From: CAWJKP01 sp963843465 | GTDB lineage: Bacteria > Planctomycetota > Planctomycetia > Pirellulales > Thermoguttaceae | Direction of reading: 5' to 3' | Length of the DNA stretch: 64,000 nt | NCBI GenBank assembly: GCA_963843465.1 | Contig: CAWJKP010000002.1 | Coordinates: forward strand, 992,001-1,056,000 | Part shown: positions 8,915 to 17,368 of the stretch, piece after piece | How positions within the stretch are numbered: the stretch's first letter is position 1 | How the letters are laid out: each line of letters begins with the position of its first letter | The notes under the pieces: model-generated | What the model was told of the DNA's origin: nothing | The model's database searches: none | Seen by the model: the letters and a program-made list of their open reading frames with translations, nothing else | Translations under genes and position numbers: made by a program

Positions 8915-9157
8915 ATGCACCGTACGGAAACAGACTGCCAAGTGCAAGTTCCGGCCGAACTGGCCGGGAAATGGGTCGCCATGACGCGCGACCAGAGCCG
9001 GATCCTGGGCAGCGGTGAGACCTTTGACGAGGCGAAATCGGCCGCCGGGGCCTCGGGCGAGCCGGCGGTGCTCTTGGCCCGCGTCGGCGCGAGCCGCTCT
9101 TGGTGGCGGTGGGGGCAGCCGCTGGTCTACGTGGTGGCCGTTTACCTCTCGTCGTAG
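8915..9157 (+). CDS. Small DUF5678-like protein
   Basis: About 80 residues. The core VPAELAGKWVAMTRDQSRIL followed by a GSGETFDEAKSAA helix and an EPAVLLARVG strand matches the pattern of the DUF5678 family, a small domain of unknown function found in many planctomycetes and cyanobacteria. ATG 8915 is chosen because the recognisable domain begins about 10 residues later; a GTG at 8909 is also possible. The last 15 residues (WRWGQPLVYVVAVYLSS) could be a short hydrophobic tail. No operon partner is evident. Confidence 0.5.
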   Translation: MHRTETDCQVQVPAELAGKWVAMTRDQSRILGSGETFDEAKSAAGASGEPAVLLARVGASRSWWRWGQPLVYVVAVYLSS

Positions 9158-9340
9158 ATGGCCTGAGGCGAGGAAATCGAGTCCACCGACGTGTTCCGCC
9201 GCCGCCAACCCACGCGCGGCGAGAGCCGGATCGGTGCGCAGCACGGCCGATGGCGGCGCGATCCTCCGGGGTTGCGCCCATCGGCCGCGTTTTTTTTGGC
9301 ATGTTTACAAGACCCGCGACGCCCATGATAATACACGGCT

Positions 9341-9393
9341 GTACCCCTCACGCTCCGCGTGAGGTCCGGCCTCACGCGGAGCGTGAGGAGTAC
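9341..9393. repeat. Palindromic repeat family B
   Basis: Arms cctcacgctccgcgtgagg-like on each side with GTAC ends. The same unit recurs at the 3' end of the SDR gene (about 38268-38318). Confidence 0.8.
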
Positions 9394-9430
9394 GAAAGCC
9401 CCAGACTGCCCCTAGCACCGATAGCCACAC

Positions 9431-11479
9431 ATGAGCAGCGAAAAGAAGCGCCTCTTCGTAACGGACGACGGCAAGAACCTGATGTTCACGTTCATCCTCG
9501 TCAGCTCGCTGTTTCTCCTCTGGGGAGTCTGCAACGGCATGATCGACGTGATGGACAAGCACTTCCAGGACGAACTGCACCTGACTAAGTCGCAATCGGC
9601 CTGGGTGCAGTTCGCGCATTACCTGGGCTACTTCCTCATGGCGATGCCGGCAGGCTGGCTGGCCGGCAGACTGGGCTACAAAGGCGGTATCATCGCCGGT
9701 CTGTTGATGGTGGCGATGGGCGGATTCTGGTTCCTGCCGGCCACGCACATCAATGTCCTGGCCCAGGCCGGGCGCGTCTCGGCAAACACCGCTTTCCTCG
9801 GCTTCCTCGCCGGGGTTTGCACCATTGCCGCCGGACTCACTTTCCTGGAGACGGTCGCCAATCCCTACACCACGGTGCTCGGGCCGCAGCGCTATTCGGC
9901 CGCGCGGATCAATCTCGCGCAATCCTGCAACGGCATCGGCTGGACCCTGGGCCCGATCATCGGGGCCCAGTACTTCTATTCCACCAACGCCGCGGGACAG
10001 AGCACCGGCAGCGAGACGCTTTACATCCCCTACGTCGCCGTCGGGTTCGTCGTCCTCGCGCTGGCGGTGGTCTTCTATTTTGCCAGCGTTCCCGACATCA
10101 AGGCCGAGGACGATTATCACTTGGGCGATAAGGATGCGGCCGCCGGAAACGGGGCCGGCGCCGACCGGCAGTTGAACCGCGTGCTGATCTACGTCCTGCT
10201 GCTGTTGAACTCCGCGGTGCTGGTCTGCGCTTGCGGCATGATCCTCTGGCTGATCCTCAAGGGCTGTGACGTCGGCAAATACTGCATCGGCCTCGCCTCG
10301 CGGATCCCTCACCCCTCCGGCGCACGGTTGAGCGCCGACAGTTCCTTGCTGATCGTGCTTGGCGGCGCCGGGTGCCTGGCGATGGCACTGGTGGCCTTGG
10401 GTCACCTGCTGACGGCCTGGAGGATCTCGCACCGCAGCATCTGGTCGCACCCGCACTTTTCCGGCGCCACGCTGGCCCAGTTCTTCTACGTCGCCGGCCA
10501 GGCCGGCATCTTCAGCTTCCTTATCAACTACATGGTCGCCGAGGTGCCTCCTCTTCCCGCCGCGTGGGACTCCGGCGTCATCAGGACCAAAGGCTTTATC
10601 GAAGTCAACACGACGCTGGCGCGGGACGACATCAGGAATCTTCCGGCGCTGGCGGACAAATTGAAGCGGACGCCCGACGCCGTATCCGCCTTCTTGCGCG
10701 GCCGCTTGTCCGAGGAAACGCTCAGCGCTTTGAACGACTACAACGAGACGGCCTCGAATACCCGATCCCTGCAATCCGACCTGCTTCAAGACCTGAACAC
10801 GATCGTCAAGCAGGATCCCAAGAAGGCAAAGGAGGGCCAGCTTCTTTTCGATTCGCTGCGGTTCCAGGGGGTTGCGCTGGGGGAAAAGACGCGGCAATTG
10901 CTCTCGCAGAACCATCGCAACGCGGAAGATTCCGCGCACCTCAACCGCATGCTCTTGCGGGATGCCTTTCCGGGAGTGCTGGCGTACCATGACGGCGTGC
11001 TCTCGATCAGCGACAAGCTCGGTTCCAACCTCGTCTCCTTCGGTTTCATCTGCTTCTTTATCGGCCGGGTCACCGGGGCCGGCCTGATGAAGAAGTTCTC
11101 CGCGCACAAGATTCTCGGCCTCTACGGCCTGATCAACGTTGCCGCCTGCCTGCTGGTCTTTCTCAAGCTGGGCTGGCTCTCCGTGGTGTGCGTCTTCTTG
11201 AGCTACTTCTTCATGTCGATCATGTTCCCCACGATTTTCGCGCTGGGCATTTTCGGCCTCGGGGTGCGGGCGAAGAAGGCGTCGGGCTTCATCGTGATGG
11301 CGATCATGGGCGGCGCTATCGTGCCGAAATTGATGGGCTACGTCGCCGACCAGTACGATATGTCCCGCGGTTTCATCGTGCCCCTGGCCTGCTTCGCGAT
11401 CGTGGCCTTTTACGGCTTCTTCTGGCCCAAGTTCAGCGGCGCCGAGTCGTTGCACGCCCCGAGCGCCGGCGGGCACTGA
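9431..11479 (+). CDS. FucP-like MFS sugar:proton symporter with large insertion
   Basis: A 682-residue membrane protein of the FHS/FucP group in the major facilitator superfamily. The N-terminal half has the family signatures LWGVCNGMIDVMDKHFQ, FAHYLGYFLMAMPAGWL and FLETVANPYTTVLGP; the C-terminal half has INYMVAEVP and SIMFPTIFALGIFGLG. E. coli FucP has 438 residues. The excess is mainly a hydrophilic, mostly helical insertion of roughly 150 residues (about 378-535) after the seventh helix, plus a longer central loop. Function is inferred as proton-coupled uptake of a sugar such as fucose or glucose. No sugar catabolic operon is adjacent; the nearest enzyme is the aldolase at 11952. Confidence 0.82.
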   Translation: MSSEKKRLFVTDDGKNLMFTFILVSSLFLLWGVCNGMIDVMDKHFQDELHLTKSQSAWVQFAHYLGYFLMAMPAGWLAGRLGYKGGIIAGLLMVAMGGFWFLPATHINVLAQAGRVSANTAFLGFLAGVCTIAAGLTFLETVANPYTTVLGPQRYSAARINLAQSCNGIGWTLGPIIGAQYFYSTNAAGQSTGSETLYIPYVAVGFVVLALAVVFYFASVPDIKAEDDYHLGDKDAAAGNGAGADRQLNRVLIYVLLLLNSAVLVCACGMILWLILKGCDVGKYCIGLASRIPHPSGARLSADSSLLIVLGGAGCLAMALVALGHLLTAWRISHRSIWSHPHFSGATLAQFFYVAGQAGIFSFLINYMVAEVPPLPAAWDSGVIRTKGFIEVNTTLARDDIRNLPALADKLKRTPDAVSAFLRGRLSEETLSALNDYNETASNTRSLQSDLLQDLNTIVKQDPKKAKEGQLLFDSLRFQGVALGEKTRQLLSQNHRNAEDSAHLNRMLLRDAFPGVLAYHDGVLSISDKLGSNLVSFGFICFFIGRVTGAGLMKKFSAHKILGLYGLINVAACLLVFLKLGWLSVVCVFLSYFFMSIMFPTIFALGIFGLGVRAKKASGFIVMAIMGGAIVPKLMGYVADQYDMSRGFIVPLACFAIVAFYGFFWPKFSGAESLHAPSAGGH

Positions 11480-11611
11480 GTGGGGCAATATCGCGTCCCC
11501 AAAGCGGCGACAAGTCGCCGCACTCCAAAGTCTCCCTTCGGCACGGTGTTTGCACAACTGTCCGGCGTATGTCTTTTCCCGTGACAGGTGCGGGCCTCGA
11601 TGGAGCCGGCG

Positions 11612-11959
11612 ATGCAACTTACCTTGGTTTGCGACAATCCCCAGGCGTCCAGGCAGGAGATCGTGCTGGAGCGGCTTCCGGCCATGATCGGCCGCAGCGA
11701 CGACGTCGACGTGCAGTTGGAAGACTGTTCCGTGAGCCACTACCATTGTAAAATTGACAACCTTGGCGGGGTCGTGGTCGTCCGCGACCTCGGCTCGCGG
11801 TTGGGCACCTACGTCAACGGCGACAACGTCACCGAAAGCGTGCTGCGGCCCGGCGACCTGTTGACCTTGGGCACGGCCAGCTTTCGCGCCCTCTACGAGC
11901 CTCGGCCCAAGGCGCGCCGCCGGTCGCCTTCGATCCCTAGGGCCAAATTTCATGGCTGA
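11612..11959 (+). CDS. FHA-domain protein
   Basis: A single forkhead-associated domain of about 115 residues. The phosphothreonine-recognition residues are visible as MIGRSDDVDVQL (the GR motif), CSVSHYHCKI (SxxH) and DLGSRLGTYVNG (the LGSxxGT-N motif). Such domains bind phosphothreonine peptides in signalling complexes. ATG 11612 has GGAG six bases upstream; GTG 11588 and ATG 11600 are in frame too. Its 3' end overlaps the aldolase start by eight bases, suggesting translational coupling. Confidence 0.85.
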   Translation: MQLTLVCDNPQASRQEIVLERLPAMIGRSDDVDVQLEDCSVSHYHCKIDNLGGVVVVRDLGSRLGTYVNGDNVTESVLRPGDLLTLGTASFRALYEPRPKARRRSPSIPRAKFHG

Positions 11960-13013
11960 AGACATTCTCGCGCTGTTGGGCGAGGATGGGCCTGCGCTGC
12001 TCAAGCACCGCTGCCAGACCATCCCCGCCTCGATCTTGCACTTGCCCGGACCGGATTTCGTCGATCGGATCTTCCTTTCCAGCGACCGCAATGCCCGCGT
12101 GGTGGCCAACCTCCAGCGGATCTACAGTCACGGGCGCCTGGGCGGCACGGGCTACCTCTCGATCCTGCCCGTCGACCAGGGCGTCGAGCACTCCGCCGGC
12201 GGCTCGTTCGCCAAGAACCCGGCCTATTTCGACCCCGAGAACATCGTCCGGCTGGCGATCGAGGGCGGCTGCAACGCGGTGGCCTCGACGGTCGGCGTGT
12301 TGGGCATCGTCGCCCGCAAGTACGCCCACAAGATCCCCTTCCTGGTCAAGTTCAACCACAACGAGCTGCTCACCTATCCCGACAAGTACGACCAGATCCT
12401 CTTCGCCTCCGTCGACCGGGCCTACGAGATGGGCGCCGCCGCGGTGGGCGCCACGATCTATTTCGGCTCGGAGCAGTCCGACCGCCAGATCGTCGAAGTG
12501 GCCGCGGCCTTCGAGCGTGCCCACGAGCTGGGCTTGCCCACCGTGCTCTGGTGCTACCTCCGCAACGCCGCCTTCAAGACCCCGCAGGCCGACTACCACG
12601 TCGCCGCCGATCTCACCGGCCAGGCCAATCACTTGGGCGTGACCATCCAGGCCGACATCATCAAGCAGAAGCTCCCCCAGACCAACGGCGGCTTCCGCGC
12701 CTTGAAGTTCGGCCAGACCAGCGACCTCGTCTACTCCCAGCTCACCTCGGACCACCCCATCGATCTGTGCCGCTACCAAGTGGCCAACTGCTACCTGGGC
12801 CGCATCGGACTGATCAACTCCGGCGGCGCCAGCGGCAAGACCTTCCAGGACGACCTCGGCCAGGCCGTCCGCACCGCCGTGATCAACAAGCGTGCCGGCG
12901 GCACGGGCCTGATCAGCGGACGCAAGGCCTTCCAGCACCCCATGCCCGAGGGCGTCCGCCTGCTCAGCGTGATCCAGGACGTCTATCTCGACCAGCAGAT
13001 TACGATCGCGTGA
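11952..13013 (+). CDS. fbaB: Class I fructose-bisphosphate aldolase (FbaB type)
   Basis: A 353-residue DhnA/FbaB-type class I aldolase, close to the 350 residues of E. coli FbaB. It cleaves fructose 1,6-bisphosphate to dihydroxyacetone phosphate and glyceraldehyde 3-phosphate through a Schiff-base lysine, in the cytoplasm. Visible family segments are SILPVDQGVEHSAG, FDPENIVRLAIEGGCNAVAS, PFLVKFNHNE, GAAAVGATIYFGS and LINSGGASGKTFQDD; the Schiff-base lysine is probably in the LKFGQTSD segment. Its start lies within the last codons of the FHA gene. Assignment is firm to family; other substrates are possible. Confidence 0.92.
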   Translation: MAEDILALLGEDGPALLKHRCQTIPASILHLPGPDFVDRIFLSSDRNARVVANLQRIYSHGRLGGTGYLSILPVDQGVEHSAGGSFAKNPAYFDPENIVRLAIEGGCNAVASTVGVLGIVARKYAHKIPFLVKFNHNELLTYPDKYDQILFASVDRAYEMGAAAVGATIYFGSEQSDRQIVEVAAAFERAHELGLPTVLWCYLRNAAFKTPQADYHVAADLTGQANHLGVTIQADIIKQKLPQTNGGFRALKFGQTSDLVYSQLTSDHPIDLCRYQVANCYLGRIGLINSGGASGKTFQDDLGQAVRTAVINKRAGGTGLISGRKAFQHPMPEGVRLLSVIQDVYLDQQITIA

Positions 13014-13758
13014 ACTCTTCCCATCGCATCCCCCTCTCCCTCCGGGAGAGGATCGGGGCGAGGGGACGCCGGGCAAACATGCGAGGAGGCGCTCACGTTG
13101 AGGCGAATTCTTGAGACAAGGAATTCCCGTTTTTTCGCCAGCGGGGATTGGCGCCATCCCGGATGGTTTCGCCCCGGCCGAACGCGTCGGCCGATCTTTT
13201 GCCGGCCAACCAGTTAGGCCAAGACAGCCGTTTGACGAGCGTAGTAGTAGGCGAAACAAAGTCCCGCCGAGCACGCGGCACGGGTGTTGTTTGAGCGACA
13301 CTTCCTGGCAAGAAGTCTTTTCCCCCAGGCGATTTTTGGCAAAACGTCCGTTTTCCGGGGCGATTATTGACCCGCCACCACCGGCCTCGTCCCGGCGGAG
13401 CGCTGCTTGGTTGCTAGCCACAACCATCTCCTTGAAGGCGGGCCGGTGGCACTGGGAGCCATTCGGTGCCACGGGCTTGCCCGTGCTTTTCGCAGCGGTT
13501 CTTGCGGCCAAGAATCGCCAACGCGGTCGGTGCGAGAACAGGGGTTCGGCGGCAACGTGCCAAGGATTCATGGGCCGCCACCGCGGCTATTTTGCCCCCT
13601 GCGGGAAGATTCCGTGCTTGGCGACGAGTCGAGGGGATACCTCTCCGGCAGTGCCGTGCTGCAAGGACCAACGAGAAAACGCACTGGCAAGCCAGTGCCA
13701 ACCGCCGCAGGCGGTGAGCGTAGCGTGGGCCTTCGCCCACGTCGGCGCGAGAAGTGAC
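13014..13758. other. Gene-free accessory stretch
   Basis: About 745 bases with no convincing gene. It contains a GC-rich palindrome near 13029-13065 and the first copy of a 265-bp direct repeat. Long open frames here are repeat-derived and not conserved in composition. Confidence 0.5.
13443..13707. repeat. 265-bp direct repeat, copy 1
   Basis: Nearly identical by eye (roughly nine bases in ten) and equal in length to 14551-14815. Its ends carry inverted ggtggcactgg / ccagtgcca motifs, with further small palindromes inside. The two copies flank the toxin-antitoxin pair. Confidence 0.85.
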
Positions 13759-14196
13759 TCAGAACTTCTCGGGCGAGACGGCCAGCGCGCCATAGGGTCG
13801 GAAATCGCCGACGTTGAACGTGAGCAAGTGCGTCACGCCGTGCGTGGTGAGCATTGCTACCAGCCGCGCGTCATGCACCTTTTTGCCGCGGATTTCGTAC
13901 CGGCTTACAAGTCGAAGCCACTCGGGGAAGACCTCGGGCGTCTCGGGCAGTAGCGAGAACTGGTGGAGTAGCTTGACGACGTTGGCCTCAGCGTCTTTCG
14001 GTGTCCAGCCATACCCGTTGACCTCGATGGGTCGCGTTACGACCGACCAGAACTCGACCAATATCTGAGGCGCCAGAAGCAGTTCTTCACCCGCAGCCAG
14101 GAGGCGTCTGATCGCGCCAACCGCCGCGGCGTAGTGAGCCGAGCCGGGAGCGGCTGCCCGCAGCAGGACGTTGGTATCGAGCAGGTATCGGGCCAT
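13759..14196 (-). CDS. vapC: PIN-domain toxin (VapC-like)
   Basis: A 145-residue PIN-domain ribonuclease. The acidic active-site residues are visible: Asp7 in YLLDTNVLL, Glu48 in ILVEFWS, Asp109 in KVHDARLVAM and Asp131 in NVGDFRP. VapC toxins cut RNA and stop translation unless bound by the antitoxin. The ATG overlaps the TGA that ends the antitoxin's natural frame (TGATG), a sign of translational coupling. The toxin frame is intact while the antitoxin frame appears broken. GC content and the flanking 265-bp repeats suggest an acquired or mobile module. Confidence 0.9.
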   Translation of the reverse strand: MARYLLDTNVLLRAAAPGSAHYAAAVGAIRRLLAAGEELLLAPQILVEFWSVVTRPIEVNGYGWTPKDAEANVVKLLHQFSLLPETPEVFPEWLRLVSRYEIRGKKVHDARLVAMLTTHGVTHLLTFNVGDFRPYGALAVSPEKF

Positions 14197-14458
14197 CAGT
14201 CGTAGAGGCTCTCCCGGCGCAGGGCCTCGGCCGGCAGGTCGGGGCGCCGTGAGGCAAGGTACTCGCCCATTGCCAAAACGCCTCCGCTCGTTCAGCCGGA
14301 GTAGCCTGTTGCCAGAAGGGCTGGGCTGTGCCCGTTGGGCGAAGCACAACGACCTCGCCCAGTACCTCTAGCTCGAACTGGGCATGCGGCTTTGCGCCGG
14401 CCAGCAGTTCGCCCGGCACGTGCAACATGCCGTCCTCGCCGATTTCCAGAATTGGCAT
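14196..14458 (-). pseudogene. vapB: AbrB-type antitoxin, frameshifted
   Basis: The N-terminal half (MPILEIGEDGMLHVPGELL...) is an AbrB/MazE-like swapped-hairpin DNA-binding domain of the kind paired with VapC. After the segment AERAEAFWQW near 14270 the frame is wrong. The typical antitoxin tail MGEYLASRRPDLPAEALRRE continues in another frame and ends at a TGA that overlaps the toxin ATG. The total length (263 bp) is not a multiple of three. Either a real one-base change disables the toxin-binding tail or the base call is wrong. Read through in the first frame, the protein would run on into the toxin gene. Confidence 0.75.
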
Positions 14459-14550
14459 CGCTCGATACCTCCGGAAGCGTACATTGCCCTCCTTCATTCA
14501 CGATAGGCGGTCGTAAAGTGGGCGTCAAGGGCGAGGTTCGGCCGATCCGG

Positions 14551-14815
14551 CCGGTGGCACTTGGAGCCATTCGGCGCCACGGCCTTGCCCGTGCTTTTCG
14601 CAGCGGTTCTTGCGGCCACGAATCGCCAACGCGGCCGGTGCGAGAACAGGGGTTCGTTGGCAACGTGCCAAGGATTCACGGGCCGGCACCGCGGCTATTT
14701 TGCCCCCTGCGGGAAGATTCCGTGCTCGGCGACGAGTCGAAGGGAGACGTCTCCGGCAGTGCCCTGCCGCAAGGACCAACGAGAAAACGCACTGGCAAGC
14801 CAGTGCCACCCGCCG
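14551..14815. repeat. 265-bp direct repeat, copy 2
   Basis: Second copy of the 13443-13707 sequence in the same orientation. It lies between the antitoxin start and the HNH nuclease 3' end. Confidence 0.85.
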
Positions 14816-14831
14816 CTTTTTCCTTTTGGCC

Positions 14832-15689
14832 TCAGTGAATAAGGCCGCTTTCCTGTCGATGTTGTTCGAGCGCGGCACGACGGCGCTGGCTTGCTGGATC
14901 GTCGGCAACCATGATCCGCTTTCCACGATAATCGTCGTAAGGGGTGCCCGCGAGTGCGGGAGATACCAGAAGGCGCATCGTTGCCACGTCTACAGCCACC
15001 AACCGGAGGTCAAAAAGCGTGTGCATGTCGGCTCGGAGAAGCAGTCCGTTGCCGGGGTCGTTCGTCTTGGAGCCCTTGTATGGGACGATATGTGCTGCCT
15101 CTAACACCGCCTGAACCTCACACCCAGTGATGGCGCATCGGCCTTTGTAGGCCGCAATCAGTTGCCTTCGGAAAGCAGGCTGCCCCTGACGCCGCACGAT
15201 TAACGACAAGGTCCGCTCACGCGCGTCTTTGGTCCCCGTTGGGTCGACCCAATCTTTTGCAAGCCGCTGTGCTTCTAACTCCAACTCTTGCGCCGTGGGA
15301 TTTCCAGGTAATGCGACCCTAACCTCTTCGGAAATGATGCTCACGTCGTCTTTCCGTGGATCGTGAGGGGTCTTGCCAGCTTCCTGCTTTAACGGCTTGG
15401 TCTTTCGTCGGACCGCCCGTGTCGGACCTCTTGGTTTGGCACGAGGTTCCTTCTTCAGCCGGTAGCGCCCCCGCCCTTCTCGCTCGACTCCGGCGCCACG
15501 GTGGCCCTGCAGGGTATTTCGCACACTTCGTTGCCACCGAACGTCGGTCGAATCAGACACTAGCTCGCGATCCTTATCATCCAACCGAACCATCCTCTCG
15601 ATCTTGGGGTACAAGTCGCTTAAATCGGTCCAGCGATTAGACGGCAGTACCTGCTGGATGACCTTCCAAAATTTTGCTTGTGTAGTCAT
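14832..15689 (-). CDS. HNH endonuclease with N-terminal winged-helix-like domain
   Basis: A 285-residue protein. The first 75 residues (FWKVIQQVLPSNRWTDLSDL onward) resemble the winged-helix module found before restriction-like nucleases and end in a GRYRL strand. A charged linker follows. The C-terminal HNH domain (about 185-285) has CAITGCEV, EAAHIVPYKG, DPGNGLLL and ADMHTLFD, giving the His, Asn and His of the motif. This layout is common in putative restriction or defence nucleases. No methyltransferase lies beside it. It sits in the accessory region between a toxin-antitoxin pair and an uncharacterised gene, so a defence role is an inference. Confidence 0.82.
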   Translation of the reverse strand: MTTQAKFWKVIQQVLPSNRWTDLSDLYPKIERMVRLDDKDRELVSDSTDVRWQRSVRNTLQGHRGAGVEREGRGRYRLKKEPRAKPRGPTRAVRRKTKPLKQEAGKTPHDPRKDDVSIISEEVRVALPGNPTAQELELEAQRLAKDWVDPTGTKDARERTLSLIVRRQGQPAFRRQLIAAYKGRCAITGCEVQAVLEAAHIVPYKGSKTNDPGNGLLLRADMHTLFDLRLVAVDVATMRLLVSPALAGTPYDDYRGKRIMVADDPASQRRRAALEQHRQESGLIH

Positions 15690-15826
15690 TTACTCTCCTG
15701 ACGACCTTGTTATCACGCGGCGCACCTGCGCCGCTCGGAACGCGGCGAGTTCCGCGAGTTCCGGGGACAGCGTACATAATCAATCTAAGTTCCGTATGCT
15801 GTCTCCGGAACCTGCGGACGATTGGG

Positions 15827-16900
15827 TCACTGCCAGGGCGTATCTTGGACCTTTTTAGCAATGTCCCGGCCATGAACCTCGACATACTTCCGAAGTAGCT
15901 TCTCCTCCTTAGCTCGGAGAGGACTGTCTTTGCCATACGGCGTAAGTTCGGGCCACTTGTATCGGCAACGGTCAGTTCCGGGCGGGCATTCGATATGGAT
16001 GTGAGGAGGGTTATGATCGTTGTAGTGTACCAACACCTGCAAGCCAAACTGCTTCGGAAAAGGTCTTATGACGCGTACCCAAGGAACCGATTGATCGAGG
16101 ACGATGTAGACGGGAACTCGTCGAGTCGGCGCGCCACGATACAGGAACTCCGGGGTACGTTCAACCGGATTAGGGCGTGCTAGGGCACGAGCGGCAGGCT
16201 CGGGAGTCATTGCCCATACCAGTAGGCGCTGACCGCTGATGAAACTGGACGGCAGCCACTCGCGGAAGTCGCGATAGCCAGGCGCCTGTGCCGCCATCCA
16301 ATGCTCGACCGCCTGCGCGAGGTGTGCGGGAGCACGACGACGAATCGCTTTGAGCGCGTACGCGTTGGCAATCGCTTCTTCATGCAGGCTGGCGTCGTGT
16401 ACGTGAAAGTAGCCGGAGTAGCAGGCATCCAACGTGACGACCTCAATCCTTGACGCGGCGTATTCCGTCAAGAAGTGAAACCGCTCGTGCTCCAGGAGTG
16501 CGTCGTACGCAACCGCCAAGTCGTTCGCATCAGGCCGTTTTCTGGGAGCGGCGAAACGCCGAGCGAGCGCCCATACACCGGCGGCACGAATATAGATGCC
16601 CCAGGTGGTCCGATAGAAATGGAACGGCAGGTAAAAGGCATACGCGTCCGGGTCGGTGCCATCACTCGCAGGTTCCGGTTCGTGAGTCTTCGGAATACGA
16701 CCTTCCATTCTGATGGGCGCATCACCTTCAGCGAGGACCGCTACTGGACTTATCGCAACAGCTTTCGTCTGGTTGAACGTTGCATTCATTGCTGCGGCTA
16801 CCCAAGTTGGCACTCGTGGACGATGCTCAGCTTCGGGCGGCAGACCTGCACCTCTGCCGAAACAGTTCTGCGCAAAATCAATGACCGGATCGCTCAACAT
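15827..16900 (-). CDS. Uncharacterised protein with HERFH motif and DUF4160-like C-terminus
   Basis: A 357-residue protein of unknown function. Near residue 140 it carries LLEHERFHFLTEYAA, which fits the HExxH zinc-metallopeptidase motif. Near residue 305 it carries VLVHYNDHNPPHIHIECP, resembling the DUF4160 motif (small proteins with an NDH-PPH-H pattern often next to toxin-antitoxin or regulatory genes). The combination in one chain is unusual. ATG 16900 has AAGGGA seven bases upstream and is preferred over ATG 16942. It follows the HNH nuclease in direction and lies 140 bp from it. A metal-dependent hydrolase in a defence or toxin setting is possible but unproven. Confidence 0.65.
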   Translation of the reverse strand: MLSDPVIDFAQNCFGRGAGLPPEAEHRPRVPTWVAAAMNATFNQTKAVAISPVAVLAEGDAPIRMEGRIPKTHEPEPASDGTDPDAYAFYLPFHFYRTTWGIYIRAAGVWALARRFAAPRKRPDANDLAVAYDALLEHERFHFLTEYAASRIEVVTLDACYSGYFHVHDASLHEEAIANAYALKAIRRRAPAHLAQAVEHWMAAQAPGYRDFREWLPSSFISGQRLLVWAMTPEPAARALARPNPVERTPEFLYRGAPTRRVPVYIVLDQSVPWVRVIRPFPKQFGLQVLVHYNDHNPPHIHIECPPGTDRCRYKWPELTPYGKDSPLRAKEEKLLRKYVEVHGRDIAKKVQDTPWQ

Positions 16901-16999
16901 TGTAGGTCCCTTTAGGTGTCGGCAACCTGCCAGAGTTTCCATGACACGGGAACATCATATCGGAAAGTGCCGCGTTTGTCACGCGACCGTCCGCGGCGA

Positions 17000-17159
17000 T
17001 CATCCCCCTTCCTTCGCCTCCAAGAACGCCTCGGCCCGTTCGCGCATGCCTTCTGGCCACGATCGCCGGCCGTCCAGAGGACACATCAGGTCGGGAGTCT
17101 TTGTTTTGCCCCAGTGCGCGAACCGCATCCAGGTGGTTGATGCCGGGGAGCGTCGGCAC
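17000..17159 (-). pseudogene. hicA-like toxin remnant
   Basis: Just downstream of hicB, the first residues MPTLPGINHLDAVRALG match the start of HicA/YcfA mRNA-interferase toxins. The rest of the domain, including the catalytic His, is absent. A second frame continues with PDLMCPLDGRRSWPEGMRER and ends at 17000, but it does not resemble HicA. The toxin therefore appears truncated or fused to unrelated sequence. Confidence 0.55.
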
Positions 17160-17161
17160 GG

Positions 17162-17359
17162 CTACACCTCGACCAGGGCGCGCTTGCCGGTCGCGGAGCG
17201 GGCCAACTCGTCAGCGACCTCCAGGTACTCGCCAGTGGCATCGGCGACGTTCTCCAACGCCTCCGCTTCCGTCGCACCCTGGGAATGGCAGCCCGGCAAC
17301 CCGGCAGCGGATACCGCAAAACCTTCTTCAGACTTTTCCAGGAGAACGCTGTAACGCAT
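17162..17359 (-). CDS. hicB: HicB-family antitoxin
   Basis: A 65-residue HicB domain: MRYSVLLEKSEEGFAVSAAG, LPGCHSQGATEAEALENV, and a C-terminal helix. HicB proteins are partial RNase H-like folds that neutralise HicA and may repress the operon. No DNA-binding tail is present. Its start codon lies only 14 bp from the end of an insertion sequence, so its native promoter has probably been replaced or lost. Its partner toxin downstream is truncated. Confidence 0.85.
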   Translation of the reverse strand: MRYSVLLEKSEEGFAVSAAGLPGCHSQGATEAEALENVADATGEYLEVADELARSATGKRALVEV

Positions 17360-17368
17360 CGGTCTTGG

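Noticed and set aside
8502..9326. A 274-codon minus-strand open frame
   Set aside because: Arg/Pro-rich without recognisable domains, and antisense to the DUF5678-like gene.
9305..12109. A 934-codon open frame on the minus strand
   Set aside because: It is antisense to the FucP-like, FHA and aldolase genes. Its His/Arg/Gly-rich composition is typical of a GC-rich shadow frame.
13111..13953. A 280-codon plus-strand open frame
   Set aside because: It covers a 265-bp direct repeat and then the antisense of the PIN toxin; no family resemblance.
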